Positions 13,201 through 24,800 of a stretch of 64,000 nt of DNA are shown here, piece after piece; positions within the stretch are counted from its first letter, which is position 1; every line of letters begins with the position of its first letter. Source of the stretch: Lingula anatina (taxonomy: Eukaryota > Brachiopoda > Lingulata > Lingulida > Lingulidae); contig NW_019775524.1 in NCBI RefSeq assembly GCF_001039355.2, positions 1,108,065 to 1,172,064 on the forward strand. Direction: 5' to 3'. The notes beneath the pieces were generated by a model. That model saw nothing but the letters and a program-made list of their open reading frames with translations, had not been told where the DNA came from and made no database searches. The position numbers were made by a program, and so were the translations under genes.

Positions 13201-16146
13201 AAGGATAAAAAGTTTTTGGAAAAATGAACAACATGTAAGCTGCATAACTAAAGGTATAACTAAAGAAAAAACTATATCTCAGTGAAGATATTATCATATG
13301 CTGATATTAAAGGCTCTTCATTACATAATTTAAGCTATTTACTAAAAATATACCCATTTTTTTCCCTCCAGATCCTAATCCTGACAATGAAGAAATCTTT
13401 TCCGGAAGTGATCCGTTATCTTATCTGTGCTCTCATGTTTTTCTTTGGGTTTGTGTTCTGTGGTTGGGTGGTACTAGGTCCCTATCATGTCAAGGTGAGG
13501 GCTATCATACACAGTTATTGGATATATATGTGTAAAGTTTGTCTACTGGTTTTAGATTTAGACTGTATGATTACCAGGCTTGGTTTTATGTGCTAATGAT
13601 ATTTAGAATTTAAAAAAAAGAAGAAGGTACACCGATCTGCAAAGTAAAAGATGGCAAGCAGACTAGTGAATCTTGACCTTAAAGAACATACCTGCACAGT
13701 AAATCACAACTGCACTGTGCAGTTATATTTTTGGAAATGTCCTTCATTTGATTTTTTTTCACAATTTGTTCCAGTTCCGTTCAGTCAGCACTGCCTCAGA
13801 GTGTTTGTTTGCTCTGATGAATGGAGATGACATCTTTGAAACATTTGCCATCATTGATCCAAAGCTCGTCAACAGCAATATCTGGTTCTTCAGCCGTGTC
13901 TACCTCTACGTCTTCAACAGCTTGTTCATCTATGTGGTGCTAAATGTTTTTATTGCATTACTGACAAATGCATATGAGTGTATAAAGGTAGGTGTGCCCT
14001 GGGCAACTGGTGATAATGTGTTTTACAAGAATTCCATTTTCATACTGAGATACGTTAATGACTTGATTTTTTCAACGGGGAAAAATTATCAATCTTTCAG
14101 ATACATAATATTGGAATCATTAAAAATTTTGTTCTCTGTAGCATTTTCGTATGCTTTTACTGATTAGAATAAAACTAGAGTTTGTTAAAATTTTAAGGTT
14201 TATAACTTTAAAAAGTACAGTATCTGTAAAATCCACAATTTTTCCCATTCATCAGATCAGGTACTTACAGTACTTCTGTATTTTACTGTTATCTTTTCTT
14301 CCACTGTTGCAAGGACTATATTTAACCTTCTTCGAGGAATAAGATTGTTTACGTATTTCTTTTATTGTCATTCATACAATTTCATTCTCTGTAATGAGAA
14401 ATATTTATAAATCTAAATCAAATTCTGGAACTTAGATTTAGAAACTTACTAACCTGACCTTTCACACGATAATTAGTTTGTGATGGCAATGCCGGGGAGT
14501 GGCTAAATGTCAGGTCCAGAATTTGATTTATACATATTTCTCATTCCTATTTTACTGGATGGCTAAAACATTCTCCCATTATTCTCTATACTTTATAAAA
14601 AAAGACATAAAATCAATAGATATAATTAAGTAGTAAGTCATATTCTTTGTTGTTCCTTCCTAGAAATCTGATAGGTATGCATGTATGATTAGCCATCTGT
14701 GTTAACTAACACACTCAGGTGAGTTAACAGTGTCCTGTCCCTAAGATTTATTTTGATTCTACAAAATCACTGCAAGTGATTATGGTCACAGTGGAGGATG
14801 ATTTGAGGGGAATTATATAAATCCATTGCACACCATGTTTAAAATTTGTAAAGACATTGATTTACAGACGTGGTAATTTCATGCAGTTGGCAAATTTTTA
14901 GTGAAATAAAGAAAGATCATACTGATGTATATGGAATCATAACCTTTACAATCATAATTTTGGTGCTAGTATCTGTAATTTGATGAAATTGATCAATTAT
15001 GGAGTTAAAATCCCAATTGGCTTTACATACCTTATTTATTAAGCAATGGTATCATATGATCACCATCTCATAACACAGGTTTATGTAATGAGGCAAGCCC
15101 ATTTCTTTTTTTCCCCCGATAAATTACTACTGCACCTGAGCTGCCCCTTTACACACTGTTAGAGCAGGATAGGAGGATAAAATTTAATAAATGACATCTA
15201 ATTCAAATATGTGCCATTTATTTAACTCTGGTGGCTTGATAACACCCATTCATTTGATGATAATCAGTTTATTGTTGTGCTTTGGTTTTACAATTTGCTC
15301 TGATAGCAGCAATGTTTATAACCAGATAACAGATTGAGTCATAATATTTAATAACAGAGTCATAATATTTAGTCATATACTGCAAACTTTGATCATTGAC
15401 ACATGAAAATTATAATTCTTTTATGTTTGTATGGTTGTGATGTGTAATAATTCTTTAAGCTTCAAATTTGTTTAAACTTATGCCTGTTTTATGCAATGTG
15501 ACATTTTGCATGTATCATTCTAAAAGATTTCTCTGATTATATATTCATCATGATTTAACTTGACGTCAAACTTTTTATGAATGTTCAGACATCTCAACTT
15601 CCTATTTACAATATTTGAAATATTTTCCTAAACATTATAATGCGATTTTTTTGATTGGTTCACAATTGAAAGTTTTGTAACCCATACTTCCAGGAATCGT
15701 ACAGCGAAGGTGGTTTTCAGCCCCATGGTGATCTGATGTCGTTTATAGCAGAGACAGATGAGGACCATACCTCTCCACACTACAGGGCAGAAGACGACAG
15801 GAGGGCCTGCAATCTATTTGATTGCCTCCCCTGCTGCAAGAGGTAGGCCTAACCTTTTTTTTCTGAGAATTCAGACAGTTTTTGTACCTGTCAGCTTTTG
15901 TTGTGATTTAATAAAAATCAGTGCTTTCTGTCAAGTGTGGATGAAATGGGGTGTGGTACAAAAAGATTGACAGCTGTCAATCTTGGTAAGAATTTCATGA
16001 TTATCCTTTGATGATATTATTAGTTTGATACCTGGGGTTTGATTTAACTCTCAGATTTCAATATCAAGTGTCATTTTCATTTCAGGCATGATGTCGATGA
16101 ACCAAATGAGAGGACCAGCCTATTGAACAGAAATGTGGAAACGTGA
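7256..16146 (+). CDS. MCOLN: Mucolipin (TRPML) channel, copy A
   Basis: Predicted 632-residue six-TM cation channel of endolysosome membranes, the TRPML family gated by PI(3,5)P2 and releasing lumenal calcium. Exons: 7256-7334, 8350-8585, 8831-9022, 9431-9587, 9764-9881, 10079-10178, 10270-10375, 10564-10676, 11341-11490, 12977-13078, 13372-13494, 13775-13987, 15694-15842, 16086-16146. All phases agree. A basic N-terminal LRRRLKYHFMTPC segment (phosphoinositide-binding region) precedes TM1 near residues 88-110. The lumenal domain (about 111-330) holds four cysteines in the family pattern (two disulfides). TM2-TM5 follow in separate exons, including GWVVLGPYHVK. The filter NGDD is at 508-511 (13820-13831), then TM6. 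The tail has LPCCKR (palmitoylation-like cysteines) and ERTSLL, an acidic dileucine lysosomal signal. The start ATG sits in the context GGGCCATGA. First of three tandem copies, and the most divergent. Assignment to TRPML1, 2 or 3 is not possible. Confidence 0.95.
9634..9692. repeat. (CT)n/(CTTT)n low-complexity tract
   Basis: Pyrimidine-rich simple repeat on the plus strand in intron 4 of mucolipin A, about 70 bp before the next exon. Confidence 0.9.
11071..11295. mobile_element. MITE with TTA target duplication (PIF/Harbinger-like)
   Basis: A 225-bp fold-back element in intron 8 of mucolipin A. The termini are inverted repeats of about 23 bp (CGTTCACATGAAAAATCT shared by both ends), followed by further matching inner arms around TATCTTGTGATCAC. 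It is flanked by TTA at 11068-11070 and 11296-11298. There is no coding capacity. The GGCC-type end with a TWA duplication points to PIF/Harbinger; the family call is inference. Confidence 0.85.
12171..12723. mobile_element. 553-bp TIR element with TTA target duplication
   Basis: Non-coding element in intron 9 of mucolipin A. The ends are inverted copies of CCCCRTTCACACTAC, and TTA flanks both sides (12168-12170, 12724-12726). Inner parts also pair: AATTCG and TCCGGAT-containing motifs and GCGCAT motifs recur in both halves. It resembles the other CATTCAC-ended elements in the window but is a distinct family. Confidence 0.8.
14094..14262. repeat. Dispersed repeat, copy 1 (partner at 29756-29985)
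   Basis: In intron 12 of mucolipin A. Two blocks, AGATACATAATATTGGAATC and ACAGTATCTGTAAAATCCAC followed by a CACAATTTTTCCCATT-type stretch, recur in the same order and orientation upstream of mucolipin C. The two copies are not in corresponding positions of the genes, so this is an interspersed repeat and not a relic of the gene duplication. Class unknown. Confidence 0.6.
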
Positions 16147-18477
16147 AGAATAAAGGACATTACAGGGCAGTGAAGGTCACCAGAACCATGTGATATTAAC
16201 TGAGATTGTAAAGGGCATTTTCAGGAGGCAAACGTTTTTCATATTTTTGTTCATTTCATTCCTAGTATCAAATTCCCTTAGCAGTATAAAAAGTTTGCAG
16301 CCATATTGCAACAACGAGTTTGCAGGAGTTATCAAGAAAAAATTTATTGCTGCTTATTTGCAGCCAGAATGCAATAATCCAGCAAATTTGCTGCAAATTC
16401 ACTGCAAATTTGTAGCAGGCCTGATATTTTGGTAAGGAAAATGTTCTCTAAGGTACTTGTGTCCTGAGAGTCATATTTTATGAGTTCAAGTTTCTCTGAA
16501 TCAAATACTTCATCTTACATTTTCATTGGCCAGTGTTGCCGAGATACAATTGGAATGTTACATTGTAACAGGCATTGTGGCCAATATCAAAACTAAAGGG
16601 AAATAAAAGATGTTGTTAAGCACACACTATTGTTAAGTGGTCAATAGCTCGTTAAAATTTTGCCCTGCCATTAAGAATTGGTAGGCATGAGACTGTTCAA
16701 GGGGTTTTCTTTTCCAAATAAACATGTCAAGGTGACCAGTTCTACACATTTATTTATGATCTACATGTTGTTAACTGTGTACTACCATGTTTTTTGGATG
16801 TTTTTTTTTTTTTGTCACTGATAATACAATAAACACCCACTGCATGTGTGTTGGCAGCCCTGAGTATTTTGTGAAGACTATTGGAAACTAGTGAGAGTAT
16901 GGTTCTGCAAAATAAGTTGATGGTAACATATAATTTGTCAGATGTTATGGATGAGGTAGTATACATACAGTATGTTGATAATGTTTTCTGTTTATTGTCT
17001 TCCTGCATTATTGTCTTCCTGCATATGAGTTTTATCATGTTATATTGGTCACATCCGATGTTTGACATTTCTCTGTAATTGTGAAAGCAGAGTAATATTT
17101 ATAAATATGATTACATGTTAAATTTATAAGGCCAAGCATTGCATGTACAGTTGTTTAGAAAAGATCACTTTCTCCTTTGAAGGGTACTTTTTTAGGGCTG
17201 CAGTCGGACATTCAGAGTGTGGGTATGAGGTCATATATTACATTGTAAATGTCTTGTGAAGTAGGCTAATCATGAGGTTCCAAAAGGCTCACAAAATCCA
17301 GGTCTGCTTTTATCATAAGATGAATTCATTGTCATAGCTATAGATATTGAGAGTAGTGGGACATAAATTTCCCTATTTCAGAAATGTGTATAGGGAATAA
17401 AGTTTTCTTTTTATTACCTGTCTCTACAGCAATATTCACCCACTTTTGTTCAGTCATTTTAAACTCTTTGACAATCTTTAATTAAATTTTAGCTAACCAG
17501 TGCAAAAAATAGAGGTATATCTCAGGTAATGAATATGGTGTAAATTAAGTTAATTGCACATTCATAGCTGAAAGTTTAAAACTTGGTGGCAGTTGATAAC
17601 ATTTGCAATCCAGACACAAATGGCATTTTTCTCAGAAATAAAATGTTAAGACTTTGTTTAGTTTTGACACATTATAGGTTTCATTATTGTATTTTAAGGA
17701 ACATTTTTCCTATTTTTTCACTAAAAACCAGGTAGTACTTTACCATTGCCAAATAAAAACCATGTTTCTTAGATCATAATCATCCACATCATATCAGTGG
17801 CATTAATTAGAAAATAAAGCTGCATTTTTGTAGGAAGGAATTTTGTTATTTTTGTAATTCTTTTAGGATATTTCAAAAAGAACTTTCACATTATTACTTG
17901 AATTTTGTGAATCCTGTCATTTTGATGGAGACATTCACAGTAGATACTGATACATGTTGGTACATGTATTATCAATTGACACACTTACAGTTTGCTTACA
18001 GTTTGCTTTTCACTTGTAGGAGGCTGGTAACAACTAGCATTGAAAGTTTTCCACATGTGTGAATATTGGGTATTGTATTTATGCCTCCTGACCCCCCACC
18101 CACCCCTATACAGAGATATACACCAGCCAGTCACAGGAAGGACATACAACATAACAATTAATTAGCAGACACATACTGAACTTGGTAGAAAAATTGACCT
18201 AATAACATTGTCATGGATGATTAAGTGAATGTCAGACTTGTTAAGCAAATACTGCTTTAGGCAGACTCCACAAAAGAAAAAAAAAAGTCACAGGTACCAC
18301 AGATACGTTTCTGATCCTCTAAAGGGACACTGAACCAGCGTCCCTTCTCCACTGTCTATACAATACAGCTTTACAATATTGAGACACACGCATTGGATCC
18401 CTTCTTTACAGTTCAATAAGTCAATTTCCCCATTATTTGTATTGGCCTGCTTACATGGCTTTTATTGTTTCTGACAG
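16147..18477. other. 3' UTR of mucolipin A and intergenic spacer
   Basis: AT-rich sequence with no supported open frame. Candidate poly(A) signals AATAAA occur at 17396-17401 and elsewhere. A short block at 16303-16420 repeats TTTGCAG/TTGCAAAT-type words. It presumably includes the promoter of mucolipin B, but no element was identified. Confidence 0.5.
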
Positions 18478-18544
18478 ATGAAGAACTGCAGATTTTCTGA
18501 GGAGACCCAGGGAGATGTCAGTTATTGTGTGCAAAAGACACATG
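18478..18544 (+). pseudogene. Degraded alternative first exon of mucolipin B
   Basis: The block TGAGGAGACCCAGGGAGATG is shared with the first coding exon of mucolipin C (29368-29446), where it reads in frame. Here the corresponding ATG is lost and a deletion has removed the part holding copy C's splice donor. The sequence just after (ATGGTATAAATG) aligns with intron sequence in copy C. A different frame, ATG at 18478 to a GT at 18545, is open and has the phase needed to join exon 2, so residual use is possible. It would encode an unrelated 22-residue leader. Confidence 0.55.
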
Positions 18545-18842
18545 GTATAAATGTCTGATATATAACTGAGGCTTAGATCATATAATACAACAGTATATAC
18601 ATGATGCAAGTGCTATCAATTATCTATACAAATGGTCCCATGCAATGCATATGATGTTATCAATACAAATGAATTGACAGTTAATCACAATGCTTTGCCT
18701 TCATGGACTAGTCTTGATCATCTGATGGATTAAAACCAAACTTTCCATCATGAAATGATAACAGCTCTCAGTTAATCTGTTAACAGTGTGTGCTGACACA
18801 CATTAAATGTTGTTTTATTTTTTTGGCTACTAAACAGCTAAA

Positions 18843-21800
18843 ATGTCTCATAGATCGGGTAATAAGGAGCTCCAGTTTATCAGCAGTTTTGGTATGCTGG
18901 TGGATGGTAAGTTTAAATTATAAAAAAGTAAATCCAGATGAATTTCCATATTTATTATCTGTGCTTTAATCTTTATTTTAAGCTACTGGTACATGTATGT
19001 CAATACTCTGTGCTTTTTGGGGAGTCTGGTAATGCATGTGAAGGGTTCAGATATACTGATTATGGAGCAATGATTAATTTAAGCGGACATATTGAGTCAT
19101 ATGGTTTAGGGTTATAAGGAAAGAGGAAGAAGTGGTCTTGTAACCAGTGGTATGGGGGCATTTAAGATAGAAAACAAATGTACAGTTTCCTAATTAAATT
19201 GGTCATAAGTAATGTCTGTATAAATATGATTCTGATAATCTCTGCTTTTTCACTTTAAATTATTCTAATGTGCATTAAAATGAGGTTCTTTGAGTAGGAC
19301 AATTGTGATGATTTTGTTACTATAATAGCTAGGATAATGCATTAATTTTGGACACAAAAACAAACAGAGGAAAGTGGAGTTGTTCAGACAACAGAAGTCT
19401 CATTAGATTCTCTTTTTTTAGATTGTCTTTGAATATTCAAGGTTAGATAAACTGTAGAACAGAGATGTGCTGCTCTTCCCAGTTTAGGAAAATAAAATAA
19501 TTATTAAAGTTTTGTTTTGCAATCAGTTTCAGAGTCTCCATCTGATGAAAACCTAGAAAACCTTTGCAACAGGGAATCATCACGTCATAGCCATGGAAGT
19601 CATAGGACAACACACAGCCAAGGGCGCCAAAGGTCAACACACAGTTATGAGCGCCAAAGGCCGTCCTTCATACGTGGATCTTCTTTTTACACCCCTCACA
19701 TGGAGGACACATTGAGAAGAAAACTGAAATTTCACTTTATGACACCATGTCAAAAGTGGACCACTAAGAGAAGGTTTCCATGGAAAATGATTATACAGCT
19801 TCTTAAAATAGTACTAGTCACTGGACAGGTATATTATGTGGGGTTTCATAGAAAAATTTACAGTAAAAATGATAAAATATGTTTGAATCTTTGGAAATGT
19901 GTTTGCAACTTTTTACAGCAATTTTTTAGTGTGCAACTATGCTAGATATCATTCAGAGCATACAAATTCTGTGAGATGACAATTTTTGATTCAGAAAGAT
20001 TAAATGGACCAATTAAGCATTTTAAATGGTATCACCTACATCTTTTTTTTTAACTTTATCATTGAAACTTTGTTGCAAATAATTATTCTTTTTGAGAGTG
20101 AAAATGTAATTTTAAGGACTTGTTCCCACTGAAGCTATCAGCCTATGTAGATCGATCCAACTCCATGGGGACACTCACTGCATGCAATCAGTTTAACAGG
20201 CATTGAGAAGAAAAGTTGTTTATTATATAAGTACATTAGAAACAAGAGGAGGGTTGTAAATGCGCAATTAAGAAAGAATCCCTATGGAGTTAGATTGATC
20301 TGTGTAGACCAAAAGCTTCATTGGTTTCAAAGCTCTTAAATTGATAAAAAACAATTTTAATTTTAGGTAGAGAAAATAGAATTTGCTGTTTAATTGTAGT
20401 TTTCATTTGTTCTTTTATACTATAGTTGGTGTGGTTTGGGTATGACCGCTCTTCCCATGTTAACTTTTTGATCAAGTCAACTGTGTCATTCAAGCACCTG
20501 TTTCTACAAGGCTGGGATCCTGCTTATGAAACTCTGCCCTATCCTGCTCCTCTGGGGATTTTTGCTATCTACACCATTGACGACTTTTATCTGAAGCTTA
20601 ATCATGCATGGAAAATGGTAAGAAAAAACAACATTCTGGTCAAAGTGTTCAGGACTTAGATAAGAAATTGTAAAAAAAAAAAAGAGCAACAATGGGAATC
20701 ATCTAAGATCACCCAAAGTCTTGCGACTAAGCATAAAAGTGAGATTTTGGAAGATTTGGAGGAGAGTGGGATCAGGAATAATGGAGACTGGCAAGTTAGT
20801 GTGGCAGTGAATAACAAGCTCACAGAATTTATCCAGGGATATTATTCTGGTTAAATTCTGTCAACTTTAGTCAATTGGCACAATGCTTCAATTTCACCAT
20901 GTTTCATATGTCATTTTTGTATTGCTCTCTTAGATGGCACAGAGTTAAACTTTTGGACTGGTTTCCATATTATTTGTGAAATTTTAAAATTGTATCTTGC
21001 AGTCTGAATCATCTGTCTGCTCTTCAGATTTTATTATTGCAAATCAGTTTACATTTTCACTTTTACATTTCAGTATAATGAAGTATGGCCAAACTCCATA
21101 GGGTCATTCACACCCAATGCTAAGAACCACACATTTCCTCCCATGTATTTGTGTAAGACATTCTTTAGAGATGGCTGGGTAAATCCTAGGAATGGATCCT
21201 ACAGCTTGCATAATCAGCCAGTAGAAGGTGAGTGGGCTCAGATAAATGGGGACTACGTACTTTTGTTTTTTTATGATGGAAACATGAAAAGATTTCCTCA
21301 GGTATCTTAAACTTTTTTTCTCTGTGATTGGTCTGAACATACGTATGTTATTGCTAAGCTCATGCAGGCCCGTAGCCAGCAATTTCAAAAGGGGGGTTCG
21401 TTTTCTGGAAAAGTGGACCTTTTTCCATAAAAACATCATGTACCTAGATCAAATTTTACCCAGAGTGGACCTTTTCCCAGCAAAAGGGGCGGTTCTTTCG
21501 AACCCCCCGAACCCCCCCTGGCTACAGGCCTGTCATGACTTTCACTGCATGGATGGATCATTAAGGTGATGAGATGTACACATATAAACATTTTTTTTTC
21601 AGAATGTATAGCTTTAACAAAGAGTGACTGTGAATTCTGGAACAACACAACCAACTCCACAGAATATTCCTATGATATAAAAGAATACTTGCAAAAAATA
21701 AACAAGACAATTGATTTCGATAGGTTGGTATGAGGCCCTTCTGGGATTCCATAATATATACAGGGTGGTCCATAAAAAACAACCTGTTTTACTTTTCATC

Positions 21801-24800
21801 TCAATTTTGAAATATATGAGATTAAGAGCGCATTCTCAACGAATTAAGCCAGGCTTTACAAAGCCGGTGACCTAAAAATGGCGGACGTACATGAAAGAAA
21901 AACCGCCTAATCTTTTAATAGTCTCTCCGCCTCTCACACGCCTCCCCACACGTCGTCCCTGCGGGGTACAGTAATTAAATCTCGGCTCCGAACATTAATA
22001 TTTCCGTGAATATCTCTGGTGATATTATCTCCGTAGATAGTCGATTCATTGCTGCTCTACGGGCCAAATTATTCCTTTTTCGTCTCTGTTTTCAAAGATA
22101 ATAGAACAGAAGAGCTTTTTTCCTTCGATCGCCTTCAGCCACCATACTTTCTTCACCACGAATCTAACTGATGAGCATGCGCACTTAATATTTCTCAGGT
22201 AGCTTCCGCATGGCGAACGGAGACGCGACTGTACCCCGCAGGGACGACGTGTGGGGAGGCGGAGAGACTATTAAAAGATTAGGCGGTTTTTCTTTCATGT
22301 ACGTCCGCCATTTTTAGGTCACCGGCTTTGTAAAGCCTGGCTTAATTCGTTGAGAATGCGCTCTAAGATATTTCAAACTTTCTTCCATCAAATTGTTCAA
22401 TAAGGATGACCATTTTATCCTTGCAAATTCTGTAGAAATTGGAAACCTTTAAGGTAGAGAAATTTCAATAATTGACAATGTGCTCTATCCTCATTCCTTG
22501 CTGTTGAATAACGGCGACCACACGAACATTGAAATTGGCAGTGACTCTTGCAATCATATCAGCTGGACTGTTCCATAATACTTTTCTACAGATGCTGGTC
22601 TTCAAAGTGTAAGGTACCCCCAAAGATAGAAATTAATTATATAGGTGGTAAATATAGATGGGAAACTTAAGTTAACAGCAATTAATGGCCCCAAAAACAA
22701 ATCCACCAACCTTGTGTGTATGTAACAATAGCATGCACCGTAACAGCATCTGGCAAATGTAAGGTTCTCATTACCTATTCATCACCTGGACCAAGATGGC
22801 CAGGAATTACCACCGAGGTGAAAATTCTATAAAATAAAACTTGAATGAAAATAGAAAAAGTTAATATGATACTAACAGAGTGCAGTACGTCCTTATGGAA
22901 CAGTTTGGTGAAAGAAAGTTGGAAATATCTTAATTATATCAAAATCGAGATGGAAAGTAAAATAGGTTTTTTTTTATGGACCACCCTGTAAATTTGTAAT
23001 TGTTTATGTGTACTCATACAGAAGGATTTCCCTGAAAAGATGTCCTGATGATTACACTTTCTGATTAAAAAATGTTGTTTATGCATGCTTATATAGGTGA
23101 TGGGCTGGGAGTTGCATTGCCATTCATTATTTTATGAAATCAGTCACTGCTTTATATCCCTTATTATAGTAACAGTTTTGACTTACTTTTTTTCCATTCA
23201 ACTGATACTGTACATGCTATTAACTTAAAGATATTTCAAGTCATAAAAAACATTCTTTGAAATTATTTGTAGTTCTTAACACTTAAATTTTGATTTTTAG
23301 TTTGGTCAAAATGGAGTTCAAGTTTTCTGTGAGAAGTGTTCATCTGAAAAATTTTGATCTTGGAAGAAATGAAGCAGAGTGCTTTGATTTCAACATAACT
23401 GTATGTATACAGCCTTCAATTAAATCAATGCCAGTTTTCAAAAAAGCATTACTATATACAGTACTTCTTGTTGGATTCTAGGGCTCTGACTGGTCAATTA
23501 CAATGTGACTTACTGCTGTTCACTATAACTATTCATTTTTGAGTAGCCTTGCACTAACATTTACATGTACTCTGATAATATAAAGACAATTAACTACAAG
23601 CAACTAAGCTGGCCAACATGTAGTGAATGCGTGAGAATTTCATAAATTCACAATATGACAGCACTGGCATATAAACTCAGGACTGGCTCTATTTATTCAG
23701 TAAGTTATAAGATATGCCAGTGTTTTTAAGTAGGTGACTGCATAATACACCAATATATGTATATATATATATATATATATTTGATAATTTCATTTTAAAT
23801 ACATTTTCCTTTTAATTCAATTCAATTCAATCTTATAAATAACTTCGTGATTATACTTCATGATTTTGAAATCAATAATATCTGCTTACCAATTGAGAGC
23901 ATTTTTTTCTTTAGATTTTGCTAGACAACAGTGCCTACAGTGGACAGATGCCTGTCACTCTGGATGCTGATGCAAATCCATTTATATGTTATGAAGAAGA
24001 TGAAATAGATGATACAGGTAAGTTGAAAAAGATAATATAGGTAAGTTGTTATTATAAGAATAATGAGATTGAAATCTTAAATGTTCACCAGTAAGATTTT
24101 TTCAAGTAACCAAACAAACTGATTAATATCAGATAAGACTAACAGTGGCAAAAGTTTCTTGCTGTTATAAGTGAAACTAAATAAATTGAATACATGTAGT
24201 TTGTGATCTTACTATTTTTCAGAGGATGATATCAGTTTGGCATTCATTGTGTATGACATTATAGTCATTATATTCTCTGTGACTTCCACAATATTATGCT
24301 CTCGGTCACTCTACAGGGCACAAAGGTTGCGTTCAGTAAGTATGATTCTCTCTCTCTCTCAATCTCTTTCTTCAAATTTTAGATTCTCTTTGGTGTAGAG
24401 TGCTTGATGCATAATAATAATATGCATAATATTTGTTGATCTACAGAAAATGTTTGCATAAGAGGGCATATCTGGTATGAGCCAGGGACATACCATAATA
24501 TATATCATAATATGTTTGTTAAATTTTGTTAAAACTTAGTTGTTAATCTTTAAGATTACAAAGCCCAAGTTCCAAATGAAAAAAAATTGATTGCTTTCAG
24601 GATACTGTCATGTTTTTCAAAAAGCAGCGTGGCATAGAAATGACTCTAGATGACAGGATGCAGTTTCTGAACCTGTGGTTTATAATGATCATCATCAATG
24701 ACATCATTACAGTTATAGGATCCATTTTCAAGATAGTACTGGCATTAATTGTGAGTGTTTCAGATCTTAAAGTGTTCAGAAGTATATCTTTGTTGGTAAA

